A stretch of 64,000 nucleotides of DNA from Aminobacter sp. AP02 (GCF_003148805.1 NZ_QGGX01000001.1:355526-419525), one strand, 5' to 3'; shown: positions 1-9,843, numbered from the stretch's first letter. A program made the numbers and translations. Notes: generated from the sequence alone by a model not told the origin.

Positions 1-1166
1 TCGAAGCGGTTTTCTTCGCCGACAAGGCAGGCGTCGAGGGCGTCGCACATTGCCACCCTTTGAAGATCCGTTCCGATGAACACCAGTTCCTGCCGGCGGT
101 CGCCCCAGATCGCATCCCAGCGTTGAGCGATGAAACTGCGGAACTGCGGATGGCGCGGCCACTGGCTTAGAGGCACGGCGGCCCACCATAAGCCTTTCGC
201 GTCGGCCCGCCGCTGCACACCCGCAATCGACAGAAGCCCAATCCAGTCCGGACGCGTGGCAAGCCAGAAATGACCCTTGGCGCGGATCAGCCCCTGCCAG
301 TCGCGGGCAAGGAAGTCGTGAAACGCCGCCGGGTCGAACGGACGGTGCGCCCGGTACACGAAACTGGAGATGCCGTATTCCTCGGTCTCCGGAACGTGAT
401 CGCCGGCTCCGAACAGTTCTTTATGCCAGAGCGGATGCGTCGCTGCCTTCGCTTCGTCGAAGAGGCGGGTGTCGAGGATCTCGTCAAGAGGCAGGCGCCC
501 AAAGTCGCAATTGACGACCCGTGCATCGGGGTTGAGCGCGGCGATGACGCGGCGCACGGCGTCGCGCTGTGCTGGGGGAACTTCGGAGATCTTGTTGACA
601 ACTACGACATCGGCGAACTCGATCTGCTCGACTAGGAGATCGACCAACGTGCGCTTGTCGCTGGTATCGCGGGTCTCACCTCTGTCGGCCAGGAAATCTC
701 GGCTCGAGTAATCGCCAAGCAGGTTCACTGCATCGACCACCGTGACCATCGTGTCGAGCCGCGCCACGTCGCAGAGCGCTGCCCCGGCCTCGTCACGGAA
801 GGAAAAAGTGGCCGCAACCGGAAGCGGCTCGGCAATGCCGGTGCCTTCGATCAGGAGATAGTCGAAGCGCCCTTCGGCCGCGAGGCGGTGGACTTCGCCC
901 AATAGGTCCTCCCGCAAGGTGCAGCAGATGCAGCCATTGGTGAGTTCGACCAGCGTTTCGTCTGTGCGCGAGAGATTGCCGCCGCCATCGCGAACCAGTT
1001 CGGCGTCGATATTGATCTCGCTCATGTCGTTAACGATGACTGCGACGCGACGCGATTCGCGGTTCCTGAGGACGTGGTTCAAGATCGTCGTCTTGCCGGC
1101 GCCGAGAAAGCCCGCAAGCACCGTGACGGGCAGGCGGCGATCCTCACTGGCAATGTGAGCCCTCAT
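1..1166 (-). CDS. COG0523-family (CobW/ZigA-like) G3E GTPase, C-terminus cut by window edge
   Basis: The reverse strand is open from an ATG at 1166-1164 to base 1, giving 388 codons with no stop, so the 3' end is missing. Visible motifs are Walker [10 protein letters not shown] at residues 19-27, the family signature CICC (CxCC, residues 79-82) that binds the transferred metal, and a Walker-B-like IEGTG at about 106-110. The rest matches the CobW C-terminal domain in layout. Known members are G3E GTPases that insert or ferry metals, often zinc, under zinc limitation. The gene starts 9 bp after the stop of the large DUF4082 protein on the same strand, so the two are probably cotranscribed. A G-rich ribosome site (GGGGGAG) lies only about 3 bases before the ATG, which is tight. 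No Zur box could be picked out. The family call is secure; the metal is unknown. Confidence 0.92.
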   Translation of the reverse strand, partial: MRAHIASEDRRLPVTVLAGFLGAGKTTILNHVLRNRESRRVAVIVNDMSEINIDAELVRDGGGNLSRTDETLVELTNGCICCTLREDLLGEVHRLAAEGRFDYLLIEGTGIAEPLPVAATFSFRDEAGAALCDVARLDTMVTVVDAVNLLGDYSSRDFLADRGETRDTSDKRTLVDLLVEQIEFADVVVVNKISEVPPAQRDAVRRVIAALNPDARVVNCDFGRLPLDEILDTRLFDEAKAATHPLWHKELFGAGDHVPETEEYGISSFVYRAHRPFDPAAFHDFLARDWQGLIRAKGHFWLATRPDWIGLLSIAGVQRRADAKGLWWAAVPLSQWPRHPQFRSFIAQRWDAIWGDRRQELVFIGTDLQRVAMCDALDACLVGEENRF

Positions 1167-1175
1167 ACACTCCCC

Positions 1176-4100
1176 CTACGCCGCAAGCTGCGGCTTGAAG
1201 GCGACGTCGACGTAGTAATTGGTGTTGTTGTAGCTGCTGGTCGGGAACAGCCCGCTAGCGCCATAGGCGTAGACACCGTTGCCGCCGCTCAAGCCTCCGG
1301 CGGGGGCGGTGAGATTGCCAGACGAATGCTCGGCGGCGAAGAAGTTGCTGGTCGCCGAATAGAAGCCGTTGGTGTGATATGAGACCACATAGGTCTCGCC
1401 AGCGTTGATAGCGACGGGCTGGGCGAGGTCCACGGTCTGCCAGCCGCTGGCGGTTTCGTTGGTGAAGGTCGCGTTGGCGATCATCGTGCCCGATGAGGTC
1501 CACAGATGGGCTTCGTGCGGGCCGGTGTTGTCTACGCCCTTGTAGAAACTGATGCCGGTGATCCAGCCTGATACATCGGCCTTGAACTTCATGCCGAGTT
1601 CCACAGGGTTGCCGTCGTTGACCCTGACGGTTGTCGGCGTGTCAGTCGCGGCGAAGAGCTTCTGTGTGACATCCGGCGGGGTCACGTTCAGCGATGCTTG
1701 GGCCGAAGCCGTGCCGCCCTTGCCGTCGGATACGCTATAGCTGAAACTTGCGACGCCAGAGTAGCCTGCCGAAGGTGTAAAGGTAACGACGTTAGACTGG
1801 CTATCGAAGGCGACTGTTCCGTTAAGCGGGTTGGAGACACCGGTAATGGTCAAGGGATCGGCGTCGGCGTCGGTGTCGTTTGCCAAAAGGGCGGACCCCT
1901 GAATGGCAAGCGCGGTCTGATAGGGCGAGGTGAAGCCCGTATCGTTGTTGGCGACCGGCACCATGTTTTCGGTCGCCGGATTGAAAAGCACGTCCACCCA
2001 GTAGTTGGTTGCGTTGTAGGTGGAGGTGGGAAAGATGCTGCCGCTGCCGTAGGCGTAAAGGCCGTTTCCGGAACCGGAGGCGCTAGCCGGCGCGGTCAGC
2101 GGGCCACTTGAATGAGCCGTGGTGAAGTAGTTCGGGCTCGCGGCATAGAAGCCGTTTGAGTGGTAGCTCGCGACATAGCTGGTGCCGGCTGCAACCGTGA
2201 TTGGTTGGGCGAAGGTCACTGTCTGCCAGCCGCTGGCGCTCTCGGCGGTGAAAGTCGCGGATGTAATAAGGGTGCCGGAACTCGTCCACAGCGAGCCGAC
2301 ATGGGTGCCGGTGTCCTGGGCGCTCTTGTAGTAGCGCATTCCAGTGATGGTGCCTGCCGCCGATACGGTGAACCGGACGCCGAGTTCGACAGAGCTCGGA
2401 TCGTTGACTGAAGGCTGGCTTGGCGTGCTTGAGGACGCAAAAAGACTGACGGTGGTGTCGGGAGGCGTCACGTTCAGGCTTACTGTCGCCGATGACGTGC
2501 CGCCGCGGCCGTCGGTGATCGTGTATCTGAAGCTCGCCGGGCCAGTATGGCCTGAGGTCGGCGTGAACGTGACCTGATTTGTCTGGTTGTTGAAGGCGAC
2601 AGAGCCGTTGGTTGCGTTGTCGACGCCGGTAATGGTCAGCGCATCGCCGTCCGGGTCGTTGTCGTTAGAAAGCAGTAGTGAGCCGGCCAGCGCGATCGGC
2701 GTGTTCTGGCTGACGGTGAAGCCGTTGTCATTGCTGGCGATTGGGACAGTGTTCATCGTAGATTGGTTGAAGACGACGTCGACCCAGTAGTTGGTCGCGT
2801 TGTAGCTCGAGTTCGGGAAAAGACTGCCGGTTCCGTAAGCGAAAAGACCGTTGCCGCCGCTCGCTTGTGAAGGCGGTGCCGTTAGCGGTCCGCGGGTAAC
2901 AGCGGTCGAGAAGTAGTTCGGATCCGCGGCGTAGGTGCCGCTGGAATGATAGGACGCGACATAGCTTGCGCCTGCCGTGAGCTGGATGGGACTGGAGAAC
3001 GTCGCCGTCTGCCAGCCGCTGATCGATTCATTGGTAAACGCAACCGTGGCAAGAAGCGTGCCTGTGGAGGTCCAAAGCGAACCGGTATGCGGCCCGGTAT
3101 CACTTGCCATCTTGTAGAAGCGGATGGCCGTCACCGAGCCGCTGACGGAGGCCGAGAACCTCATGCCGAGTTCCAGTGAGAGGCCATCGACGACCGCCGG
3201 ACCGGTCGGTCCGCTGGAAGCCTGGAACAGCGAGACCCCCGCGGGCGCTTCCTGGACGATTACCCCGACGCTTGCCGAGGACGTGCCGCCGCGCTGGTCC
3301 GAGACCGTATAGTCGAAGCTCGCTGGGCCGCTGTAGTTGGCGTTCGGCGTGAAGATCACGTTGCCGTTTTGCGAGTCGAGCGACACGGTCCCGTTCGACG
3401 CATTGCCAACGGCCGTGATGATCAGCGCGTCTCCATTGGGGTCGGTATCGTTGGCGATCAGCGAGCCGAATGAAATCACCAGGCTGCCGCCGCGTCCGAC
3501 ACTGAAGCCAGAATCGTTGGCGGCCGTCGGCGCCAGATTGGGTTCCGGCGTGAAGACGACGTCGACCCAATAATTCGAATCGATCGCAGCATTGGGGAAA
3601 GTGCCGGGGTTGGCGTTGTAGCTGTAGACGCCTCCAAGCGCCGTCAGTGTTCCGTTGTTGTAGGGCGAGGTAAAATAGTTCTCGTTAACCGAGAAGTAGC
3701 CGCCGGTGTGGTAGGATGCGACATAGGTTGTCCCCGACGATATCTGTACCGGCGACGAGAAGGTCACGGTTTGCCAACCTGACAAGGTCTCGCCGACCGA
3801 TGTGGCGGTAGCAAGCAGGGTTCCGAGCGGCCCCCACAGACTGACGACATGCTCGCCGATGTTGTAGAAGCCCTTATAAAAGCGGATACCCTCGATGAGA
3901 CCGCTGGCGGTTGTCTGGAAACGCATGCCCAGTTCCACCGCATCGCGGTCGAGGGCAGTCTCGACTGCGGGCTTGTTGGCAAAGGTCCACACGCTCGACG
4001 TCGACGGAAGCGAAACCGTAACCTGAGCGCTCGACGTGACATCTTCGATGTTGAGGCTATCGTCGACGGCGCGCGATTTGATCGTGTAGGTTCCGGTAGC

Positions 4101-6419
4101 CTGGGCGATCCAGGTGAAATTCCAGGTCTCGCGGCCCGTCGCCTTGAACCATGACTGGCCGCCATCGGTGGAAACCTCCACGCCGGCGATGATGCCGCCG
4201 CCGGTGTCATGTGCGGTACCGGTGATGGTGACACGCTGCCCTTCGACGAAGCTCGCACCCAATATGGGCGAGGTGATCGTCGAAATCGGCTTGGCGAAAT
4301 CCGTCGATTGGGTCGCTAGGATCAGGCTTGCGTCCAGCGTTCCCGGCTGGATGCCCATGTCGGCGAACATGTTGACCATTGCCTGCTGGACATTCGGATC
4401 GGTGGGGGTTGTAGCTCCTTCATGGTCGGAATCGAGCCCCCAGGACCAGAACACCGTACCGGCACCGAAGACCAACGCGCCGCTGGCGGCCCGGTACATG
4501 GTCAGGCTGTGCGTGGCTACCGCCGAGCCGATCGACGTTCCGTAGTCGCGCAGATAGGTATCGACAGAAACGCTCGACAGCGACATGTTGATCAGGCCTG
4601 CTGGTCGGAAGCCGTTTTCGACGTCGGAATCCCATTCATAGCCGAGAAGATTCTGGACCAGTGAGGCGGTCTGGCCGGGCTGCAGGTTGGCGATGTCGGT
4701 GTTACGCCAGAAGCGCAGGTTCGAATATTCGTAAGGTATGGTGATCGTGTCCAGCCGGTAGCTGTCCACCTGGAACATCGTGCCGGTCAGGGCATTTTCA
4801 GGCTTCTGTCCCGGATCCTGAAACCGCGGATCGCGCCATGTTCCCGTCGATATGTCGCTCGGATCGGGGGTTCCGCCCCACGTCTCCTTGTAGGTGACCA
4901 TCGTGCGATAGGGCGTACCGTTGCCGTCGATGCTGGTTTCCCAACGGACCTTCCAATAGACCTCGTTGCCGCTCCAGAAGGCGAGATTGACGCCGGAATC
5001 GCGCGCCGCCTCAACGTTGGTGCGCTGCTCGGCAGACCAGTATTCGTCGTGTCCGACCGAAAGGAAAGCATCGTGGTTGAGCAGCAGGCTGCCCGAACGG
5101 GTCGCATCTACCCCGGAAATGTAGGAGACGTCGTAGCCGTTCTGCTCGAGCCAGCGGATCGCCGAATGCTCGGCGCCGAAGATGAAATCGTGCGTGCCGC
5201 CCTTTACGCTCGTGTTGGTGACCAGGGGGCGGTTGTAGCTGACCGCCACGGCTCGGCCGATCGAGTTGACGCCGCAGCCGCAATTGGGCGGCAGATAGCC
5301 GATCATGTTGGCGGGGTCGACGGGCACGTCGCCAAAATAGAGGCTCGCGCCACCCCATTCGTTGTATGCCTGCCAGGTGGTGTCGGAAGTCTGGAAGACG
5401 ATGTCGCTTGCCGAGGCATCGTCGCGCACGATGAACGGGATCATGCTTTCGCCGGGCGTGCCGTCCAGGCGGGACAGCCTGGCAAAGTAGACGCCGGATA
5501 CCGCGTCTTCCGGGATTGCCCAACTCGCCGAGACCGCCCAGTTGCCCGCGTCGATCAGGCCGCGCGCCGCATCGACGATGGGATGCGGCTGGATCTGCGC
5601 GGAGGCGAGCGTCTTGTCGATGGTCGCCACTTTGCGGGCACCGTTTCCGCCATAGTAGCCGAGACGGTAGATGTCGATCTTGTAATGCGTCGAATCGGTG
5701 GCGATCTTGAAATCGACAGTCTGGCCGATATTGCGGCTGATGTCGGTCGCGAACCCCTGGATATTGCCGTCGCCGTCGCCGTTGATGCCCCACTCGCTCC
5801 ACGGGGTGCCCTGCTTCTGGTTTTCGAGCACGATCTTGTTCGGCGTCGAAGTCAACGCCGTCGGGGTGGCTGTGAAGGAGGACACGCCTGAGCGTGCCGG
5901 CGCCGATGGCGACGCTTCGGTAGCGGCTGCATCATCGCCGACGGCGGCTTGAGGTGCGACGAGCAAGAAGGACTGAGGCGTGGGTTCGGAGGCTCCGGTG
6001 CCTGGATCTGCCGCGGGAGAAAAGCCAGCTTTGGCACTTTCCGCCATGCCCGCCGAAAACGTCGCTGATGGCGACACGGACGAGGTTGCGGCCCCCGAGT
6101 CGGGCGTTCCTATTAATGCAGAAGACGAGCCTTGCGGTATGGTGCCCGTAGCGTCGATATCCGCTCTTCCGAGATCAAGGGGCAACTCAGTGCTGTTGTA
6201 GGATCCCTGGACATAGTTGCCGCCCTGGTCCTGATGCGCCTGATAGGTAGCCATCACGATTTGCGAAGGGGCCGTGAGTGTATAGCCGTTGCCGTCGCCA
6301 CTTCCTGCAACGTCCGGTACGACGGGAGACCCTTTGGGGTTGCTCGCGACCGTATTTGGGACGGCCGATCCGCCGGAAACACTCAGATACCTCTGGGTCC
6401 GATCTTCGCTCGTGAGCAT
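1176..6419 (-). CDS. Giant multidomain protein: DMFase-like domain, Ig-like domain, 4x DUF4082 and 3x cadherin-like (Big_9-type) domains
   Basis: A 1747-residue protein. Residues 1-195 are low-complexity (Ser/Thr/Ala/Pro) with no Sec signal. About 195-330 is a beta-rich entry domain. About 330-700 resembles the C-terminal part of the N,N-dimethylformamidase large subunit family, including the tracts QTSDTTWQAYNEWGG and GHDEYWS. About 715-805 is Ig-like. The remainder alternates four DUF4082 units (each with GMRF...RFYK...GWQT..F.P...YVASYH...YWVDV.F), beginning near 808, 1060, 1310 and 1560, with three cadherin-like units (NDTDPNGDAL-type calcium motifs). Such tandem beta modules are typical of secreted or surface proteins. 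With no signal peptide, export by a type I system is possible but no transporter is adjacent. Start at 6419 is weakly supported by GGGATG upstream. Enzymatic activity is unproven. The COG0523 GTPase gene follows directly. Confidence 0.88.
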   Translation of the reverse strand: MLTSEDRTQRYLSVSGGSAVPNTVASNPKGSPVVPDVAGSGDGNGYTLTAPSQIVMATYQAHQDQGGNYVQGSYNSTELPLDLGRADIDATGTIPQGSSSALIGTPDSGAATSSVSPSATFSAGMAESAKAGFSPAADPGTGASEPTPQSFLLVAPQAAVGDDAAATEASPSAPARSGVSSFTATPTALTSTPNKIVLENQKQGTPWSEWGINGDGDGNIQGFATDISRNIGQTVDFKIATDSTHYKIDIYRLGYYGGNGARKVATIDKTLASAQIQPHPIVDAARGLIDAGNWAVSASWAIPEDAVSGVYFARLSRLDGTPGESMIPFIVRDDASASDIVFQTSDTTWQAYNEWGGASLYFGDVPVDPANMIGYLPPNCGCGVNSIGRAVAVSYNRPLVTNTSVKGGTHDFIFGAEHSAIRWLEQNGYDVSYISGVDATRSGSLLLNHDAFLSVGHDEYWSAEQRTNVEAARDSGVNLAFWSGNEVYWKVRWETSIDGNGTPYRTMVTYKETWGGTPDPSDISTGTWRDPRFQDPGQKPENALTGTMFQVDSYRLDTITIPYEYSNLRFWRNTDIANLQPGQTASLVQNLLGYEWDSDVENGFRPAGLINMSLSSVSVDTYLRDYGTSIGSAVATHSLTMYRAASGALVFGAGTVFWSWGLDSDHEGATTPTDPNVQQAMVNMFADMGIQPGTLDASLILATQSTDFAKPISTITSPILGASFVEGQRVTITGTAHDTGGGIIAGVEVSTDGGQSWFKATGRETWNFTWIAQATGTYTIKSRAVDDSLNIEDVTSSAQVTVSLPSTSSVWTFANKPAVETALDRDAVELGMRFQTTASGLIEGIRFYKGFYNIGEHVVSLWGPLGTLLATATSVGETLSGWQTVTFSSPVQISSGTTYVASYHTGGYFSVNENYFTSPYNNGTLTALGGVYSYNANPGTFPNAAIDSNYWVDVVFTPEPNLAPTAANDSGFSVGRGGSLVISFGSLIANDTDPNGDALIITAVGNASNGTVSLDSQNGNVIFTPNANYSGPASFDYTVSDQRGGTSSASVGVIVQEAPAGVSLFQASSGPTGPAVVDGLSLELGMRFSASVSGSVTAIRFYKMASDTGPHTGSLWTSTGTLLATVAFTNESISGWQTATFSSPIQLTAGASYVASYHSSGTYAADPNYFSTAVTRGPLTAPPSQASGGNGLFAYGTGSLFPNSSYNATNYWVDVVFNQSTMNTVPIASNDNGFTVSQNTPIALAGSLLLSNDNDPDGDALTITGVDNATNGSVAFNNQTNQVTFTPTSGHTGPASFRYTITDGRGGTSSATVSLNVTPPDTTVSLFASSSTPSQPSVNDPSSVELGVRFTVSAAGTITGMRYYKSAQDTGTHVGSLWTSSGTLITSATFTAESASGWQTVTFAQPITVAAGTSYVASYHSNGFYAASPNYFTTAHSSGPLTAPASASGSGNGLYAYGSGSIFPTSTYNATNYWVDVLFNPATENMVPVANNDTGFTSPYQTALAIQGSALLANDTDADADPLTITGVSNPLNGTVAFDSQSNVVTFTPSAGYSGVASFSYSVSDGKGGTASAQASLNVTPPDVTQKLFAATDTPTTVRVNDGNPVELGMKFKADVSGWITGISFYKGVDNTGPHEAHLWTSSGTMIANATFTNETASGWQTVDLAQPVAINAGETYVVSYHTNGFYSATSNFFAAEHSSGNLTAPAGGLSGGNGVYAYGASGLFPTSSYNNTNYYVDVAFKPQLAA

Positions 6420-6952
6420 TTTTCATCCCATACGGCTATACAGTGAAAACAAGGTCGCAACTTCGACCAAGGAATACTCTGCCAATTCATCGCCCCGTGG
6501 CAAAGAAACACCTTCGATATGGATCTACTCTCAAAGGTGTAGCTCCAAGGGGAGCATCAACCCATATGATGATGCTGTTCGAGAAATCAGCAGAAGTGCG
6601 TTGCGCGTTCATTTGGTAAGGCCGAGTTTGGCCGGCATGCTTTCGACGAACGACCGCGCCTCTTGGGCGGGCATGGTGCTCGCTCGCGCATCAGAAATGG
6701 CGGACAATCGCTCTTTTCGAGCCGAACTCTCGACGGGACACTTGGCGCGCCGCCTGGCTTGAGAACGGTGTTCATCGCCGCCTGGAGCGGTTTCGTGGAG
6801 CGTAGCGGAAGCACGAAAAAGCCGCGAGGACGAGCTGCCACTTTGCGGTTCGCAGCGAGTACGCTAAGGCGTCACTGCCGAACCGGGTGACTGTCTGTTC
6901 GAATATCTAATCCCTCGGATCAACTTCAGTTGTATCCGATCATGCTAGCTAG
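6420..6952. other. Intergenic region without a supportable gene
   Basis: Between the start of the DUF4082 gene and the IS481 left end. Short open frames exist on both strands, but none has a convincing ribosome site or a recognisable product. The right part (6945-6952) carries two abutting CTAG tetranucleotides; the second one borders the insertion element. The promoter of the large gene should lie near 6420-6500. Confidence 0.5.
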
Positions 6953-6962
6953 CTGTGGAGCC

Positions 6963-6976
6963 TCAATAGGTTGTCC
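6963..6976. repeat. Left inverted-repeat arm of the IS481 element
   Basis: TCAATAGGTTGTCC, the perfect reverse complement of 9626-9639. It lies 9 bp inside the TGTG terminus. Confidence 0.88.
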
Positions 6977-7394
6977 CGATCCAGTCCAAGGCGACTGATG
7001 GGTGGTTTTGATCCTAGGCTTCCGTGTGGCCTGTGCCAATTGTAGCGATGAAGCCAATGCAGCAGCTCCGTCGTGCGTTCTTGAGAGCTGTTGTAGGCTC
7101 GAGCGTAAGCCCATTCGCGCAGGCTCGTTTGAATGAAGCGCTCAGCCTTGCCGTTTGTTTTGGGCGTGTACGGCCGGGTGAAGACTTGCCTTAGACTCAG
7201 ACGTTTGCAGGCTGCCTGGAAAACCTCTGATCGATAGCAGGAGCCGTAGCACTTACGGAAGGAATGATGAGAGGCAACCGAGACAACGGTGCGCGCAGCT
7301 TTTCGCTGCAGGCGCGCACCGATCGAGGTGGCCATGGCCAGTCGAAGAATCTCTAGAATGTGAATGTTCACAGCCCATTCCGGAGAGACCGACC

Positions 7395-8657
7395 ATGACC
7401 AGCCCAGATGTTATACCCGCCGATGCGGTGTTGGTAGCCATCGACATTGCCAAGGTTCGCAATGAAGTTCTGATCGAAGATCCAAGCCATACGCGTCGCC
7501 GCCGGCTGCAGGTCCTCAACAATCGTGCGGAGCATGATCGGCTGATCGAGATTCTGCGGGCGTATGGCCGACCGGTGATCTGCGGCTTCGAAGCGACGGG
7601 CAATTATCACCGACCCATCGGCTGGCGTTTGGCTGAGGCAGGCTTCGAGGTGCGGCTGGTGTCGTCACTGGCGCTCGCCCGAACACGCGAAGCCTTGCAC
7701 AACAGTTGGGACAAGAACGATCCCAAGGATGCGCAGGTAATCCTGCACATGCTGAGAATCCAAGCGACGCAGCGCTATCACGATCCGCTGCGCGCCGGCA
7801 TCAACGACGTGCAGGAACTGTCGAAGACCCATGAAGCGATCGCCAGGACCAAGACCGAGATCCAGCACCGCATCCTGACGCATTACCTGCCGCTGTATTT
7901 CCCCGAGATTGATCGCTTCCGGGGAAACAGCCGCAGCGATTGGTTCTTCGCCTTTCTCGATGCCTTTCCGACGCCGGCAAGCGTCACTGCGCTGACGAAG
8001 GAGGAGTTTGTGGCAGCAGCCTGGGATGTCGTCGGCCGCAAAGTCAGCAAGTCACAGATTCTCATGGATATTTACGAGACGGCGCGCACGTCGATCGGAC
8101 TTCCGCTGCCGCTTGATGCCCCTGCCATTCGCATGTTCCGGATGGTCATTGCCGAAGCGCGCAGCCTGATCCGTCAACGCAACGAGATCGAGACACAGGC
8201 CGACGAACTGCTGCGGCACAGTCAGGATTACCAGCTGCTGCGGCAGATCCCGGGCATCGGGCCAATCAATGCACTGACGATCATCGCTGAAGCCGGAGAC
8301 CTGCGCCGCTTCCACCATCATCGCCAGTTTCTCAAGTTCTGCGGACTGGATCTGTCGACACAGCAGTCCGGTCAATATCGAGGCCAGACCCGCCTTTCCA
8401 AGTTCGGCAACGCGCGGCTGCGCCGCACTCTATGGATCGCCGGGCAAGTCGCCATCCGTCAGCGTGAGAACGGCTTCCGACACAAGTTCGAACGCTACAT
8501 CGCAAGAGATCGCGACAATCCAGATCTGCGCCGCAAGGCGATGACCGCTATTACCGCCAAGATGGCGCGCGTCGTACACGCCGTCGTCAAAGGCGGTTCC
8601 GACTACCGGCCCTTCGTTGAAGGGCGGGTGCCAGGAGGAAGAACCTCTGTCAGCTAG
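7395..8657 (+). CDS. IS110-family transposase (DEDD/RuvC-like plus serine C-terminal domain)
   Basis: A 420-residue DNA recombinase of the IS110 type. The N-terminal RuvC-like DEDD domain (about 15-165) shows AIDIAK, CGFEATGNYH and KNDPKDAQV. The C-terminal Transposase_20 domain (about 270-370) shows PGIGPINALTIIAEAGD and STQQSGQYRGQTRLSKFGN, which holds the catalytic serine region. A GGAGAG ribosome site lies 7 bp before the ATG. The length is normal for the family and the frame is intact. In this family the enzyme works with an element-encoded bridge RNA that pairs with target and donor DNA. That RNA is not proven here, but the long right noncoding end is the natural place for it in IS1111-like elements. 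Confidence 0.95.
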   Translation: MTSPDVIPADAVLVAIDIAKVRNEVLIEDPSHTRRRRLQVLNNRAEHDRLIEILRAYGRPVICGFEATGNYHRPIGWRLAEAGFEVRLVSSLALARTREALHNSWDKNDPKDAQVILHMLRIQATQRYHDPLRAGINDVQELSKTHEAIARTKTEIQHRILTHYLPLYFPEIDRFRGNSRSDWFFAFLDAFPTPASVTALTKEEFVAAAWDVVGRKVSKSQILMDIYETARTSIGLPLPLDAPAIRMFRMVIAEARSLIRQRNEIETQADELLRHSQDYQLLRQIPGIGPINALTIIAEAGDLRRFHHHRQFLKFCGLDLSTQQSGQYRGQTRLSKFGNARLRRTLWIAGQVAIRQRENGFRHKFERYIARDRDNPDLRRKAMTAITAKMARVVHAVVKGGSDYRPFVEGRVPGGRTSVS

Positions 8658-8907
8658 GGCCGTGAGGGCATCGCTGCGATGACCCTGTAGATAATGTTCG
8701 GGTCTTCCACCTGGATCAGAAGCTCGTGTTGAGGACGGTGAGGGCCGCCTGTGCGCGGACCCTGTGTTTGCTATGGACGAGACCTTTTCCCTTACAAGTG
8801 GAAGCCGCCTGGTTCGATCACCCAACTTGACGAACGTCACGCGGCGAGAGCATGCTGGCGAACAGAGAGACTTTGACTGTCTACCCCATTTCCTTCCGCT
8901 CTTAGGA
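8658..8907 (+). ncRNA. Candidate bridge-RNA region of the IS110-family element
   Basis: This is 250 bp of noncoding sequence between the transposase stop and the right end. IS1111-type elements are known to carry their bridge RNA after the transposase gene, and here this end is much longer than the left one. I could not assign the guide loops by eye, so this is a position-based inference only. Confidence 0.3.
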
Positions 8908-9625
8908 CGTTGTCGGTCATCACGCGCTCGACCCGGATTCCCAGCCTGGCATAGTAGGCGACGGCGGCCTCCAGGAAGGCAACGGCGCTGGCCTTGCGCT
9001 CATCCGGCATGACCTGCACGAAAGCGACGCGAGAGGCGTCATCGATACAGACGTGAACGAACTCCCAGCCGATGCCGAGATGGCGGTTGACCACGCCTGT
9101 CTGCCGTCCGGTGATGCGGTGCCCTACCGAGCCGATGCGGCCAAGCTTCTTGATGTCGAGATGAATGAGTTCGCCCGGATGCTCCCGTTCATAGCGGCGC
9201 ACGGGTTCGGGTTCCAAGGTGCTCAGTTTGTTGAGGCCCAACCGGTGTAGAACGCGGCTGACCGTTGCCGGCGAGACGCCGGCCTCGACAGCGACCTGTT
9301 TGCCCGTCCAGCGCTGGCGGCGCAGCCGTACGCTCGTTTCGACGGTTTCAGCAGCTGTCGGCTGGCGCAGCCGATGCGGCCGGGATGAGCGATCAGCCAA
9401 TCCGCCCAAGCCTTCGCGTCGGTATCGGTCGATCCATTTGCGAACTGTCCGCGGGCAAACGCCTGCAGCTTAGGCAACGGCCTCCGGCGTTTGTCCGCTC
9501 TCGACCTGCCTTACAATTCGCTCTCGACCGTGCCGCGTCAGGCGGGCATTCTTGTGGACGTTCATCCGATCCTCCCGGAATCACTGAAGCTTCGACAACC
9601 TCAGTCTTCTCGGTCAGGGTCGGAT

Positions 9626-9639
9626 GGACAACCTATTGA
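9626..9639. repeat. Right inverted-repeat arm of the IS481 element
   Basis: GGACAACCTATTGA, the perfect reverse complement of 6963-6976. It lies 9 bp inside the terminal CACA at 9645-9648. Confidence 0.88.
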
Positions 9640-9843
9640 AAGCTCACACCTAGGTAGAGTAGCAGCGCCTTCGCAATCGCGCACTGCCAATGAAGCTGTC
9701 ATCGCCTGCGAAGCGCACACGTTGGAGGCAGCCGCTTCCGATCTGTACTCCTGACTTTTGGTCCCGGCCAATCCAACTGCTTTGCGCACGCCCGCAAGCA
9801 ATTGCTCCCTTTCGCCATCAAACATGTCAGGAAGTATGAGAGA

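Larger units (their letters stand above)
7248..8907 (+). mobile_element. IS110-family element (IS1111-like by its subterminal inverted repeats), inserted in the IS481 transposase
   Basis: The boundaries come from comparing the two halves of the interrupted transposase. Uninterrupted sequence would read GGAGCCGTTGTCGG. The left half ends in CGT at 7245-7247 and the right half starts with CGT at 8908-8910, leaving 1660 bp of insert. A 9-bp inverted repeat CGGAAGGAA / TTCCTTCCG lies 8 bp in from the left end (7256-7264) and 9 bp in from the right end (8890-8898). Subterminal repeats of this kind characterise the IS1111 subgroup. The left noncoding end is 147 bp and the right one 250 bp. The element is intact and its transposase frame is open, so it may still be active. 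Confidence 0.85.
6949..9565 (-). pseudogene. IS481-family transposase, split by IS110 insertion and by an internal stop
   Basis: Read on the minus strand, an ATG at 9565-9563 opens a typical IS481 N-terminus (MNVHKNARLTRHGRERIV...). Codon 32 is TAA (9472-9470), after which the frame continues through the second helix-turn-helix and the integrase core as far as the tract RVMTDN at about 8911. The sequence is then interrupted at the CGT at 8908-8910. It resumes at 7247 with GSCYRS, followed by the diagnostic RPYTPKTNGKAERFIQTSLREW, and ends at TAG (6951-6949). Joining the two halves gives about 318 codons, normal for the family. The final TAG belongs to the CTAG flank rather than to the element itself. 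Two independent lesions make it a clear pseudogene. Confidence 0.9.
6953..9649 (-). mobile_element. IS481-family insertion sequence, interrupted by an IS110-family element
   Basis: The ends are visible: a 14-bp perfect inverted repeat (6963-6976 and 9626-9639) sits 9 bp inside matching TGTG termini (6954-6957, and CACA at 9645-9648). CTAG flanks both sides (6949-6952 and 9650-9653), which fits the CTAG target known for IS481 relatives. Removing the inner element leaves about 1.03 kb, the usual IS481 size. The transposase gene runs on the minus strand and is doubly broken, by an internal stop and by the inner insertion, so the element cannot move on its own. The exact outer base (6953 and 9649) is uncertain by one. 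Confidence 0.85.
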
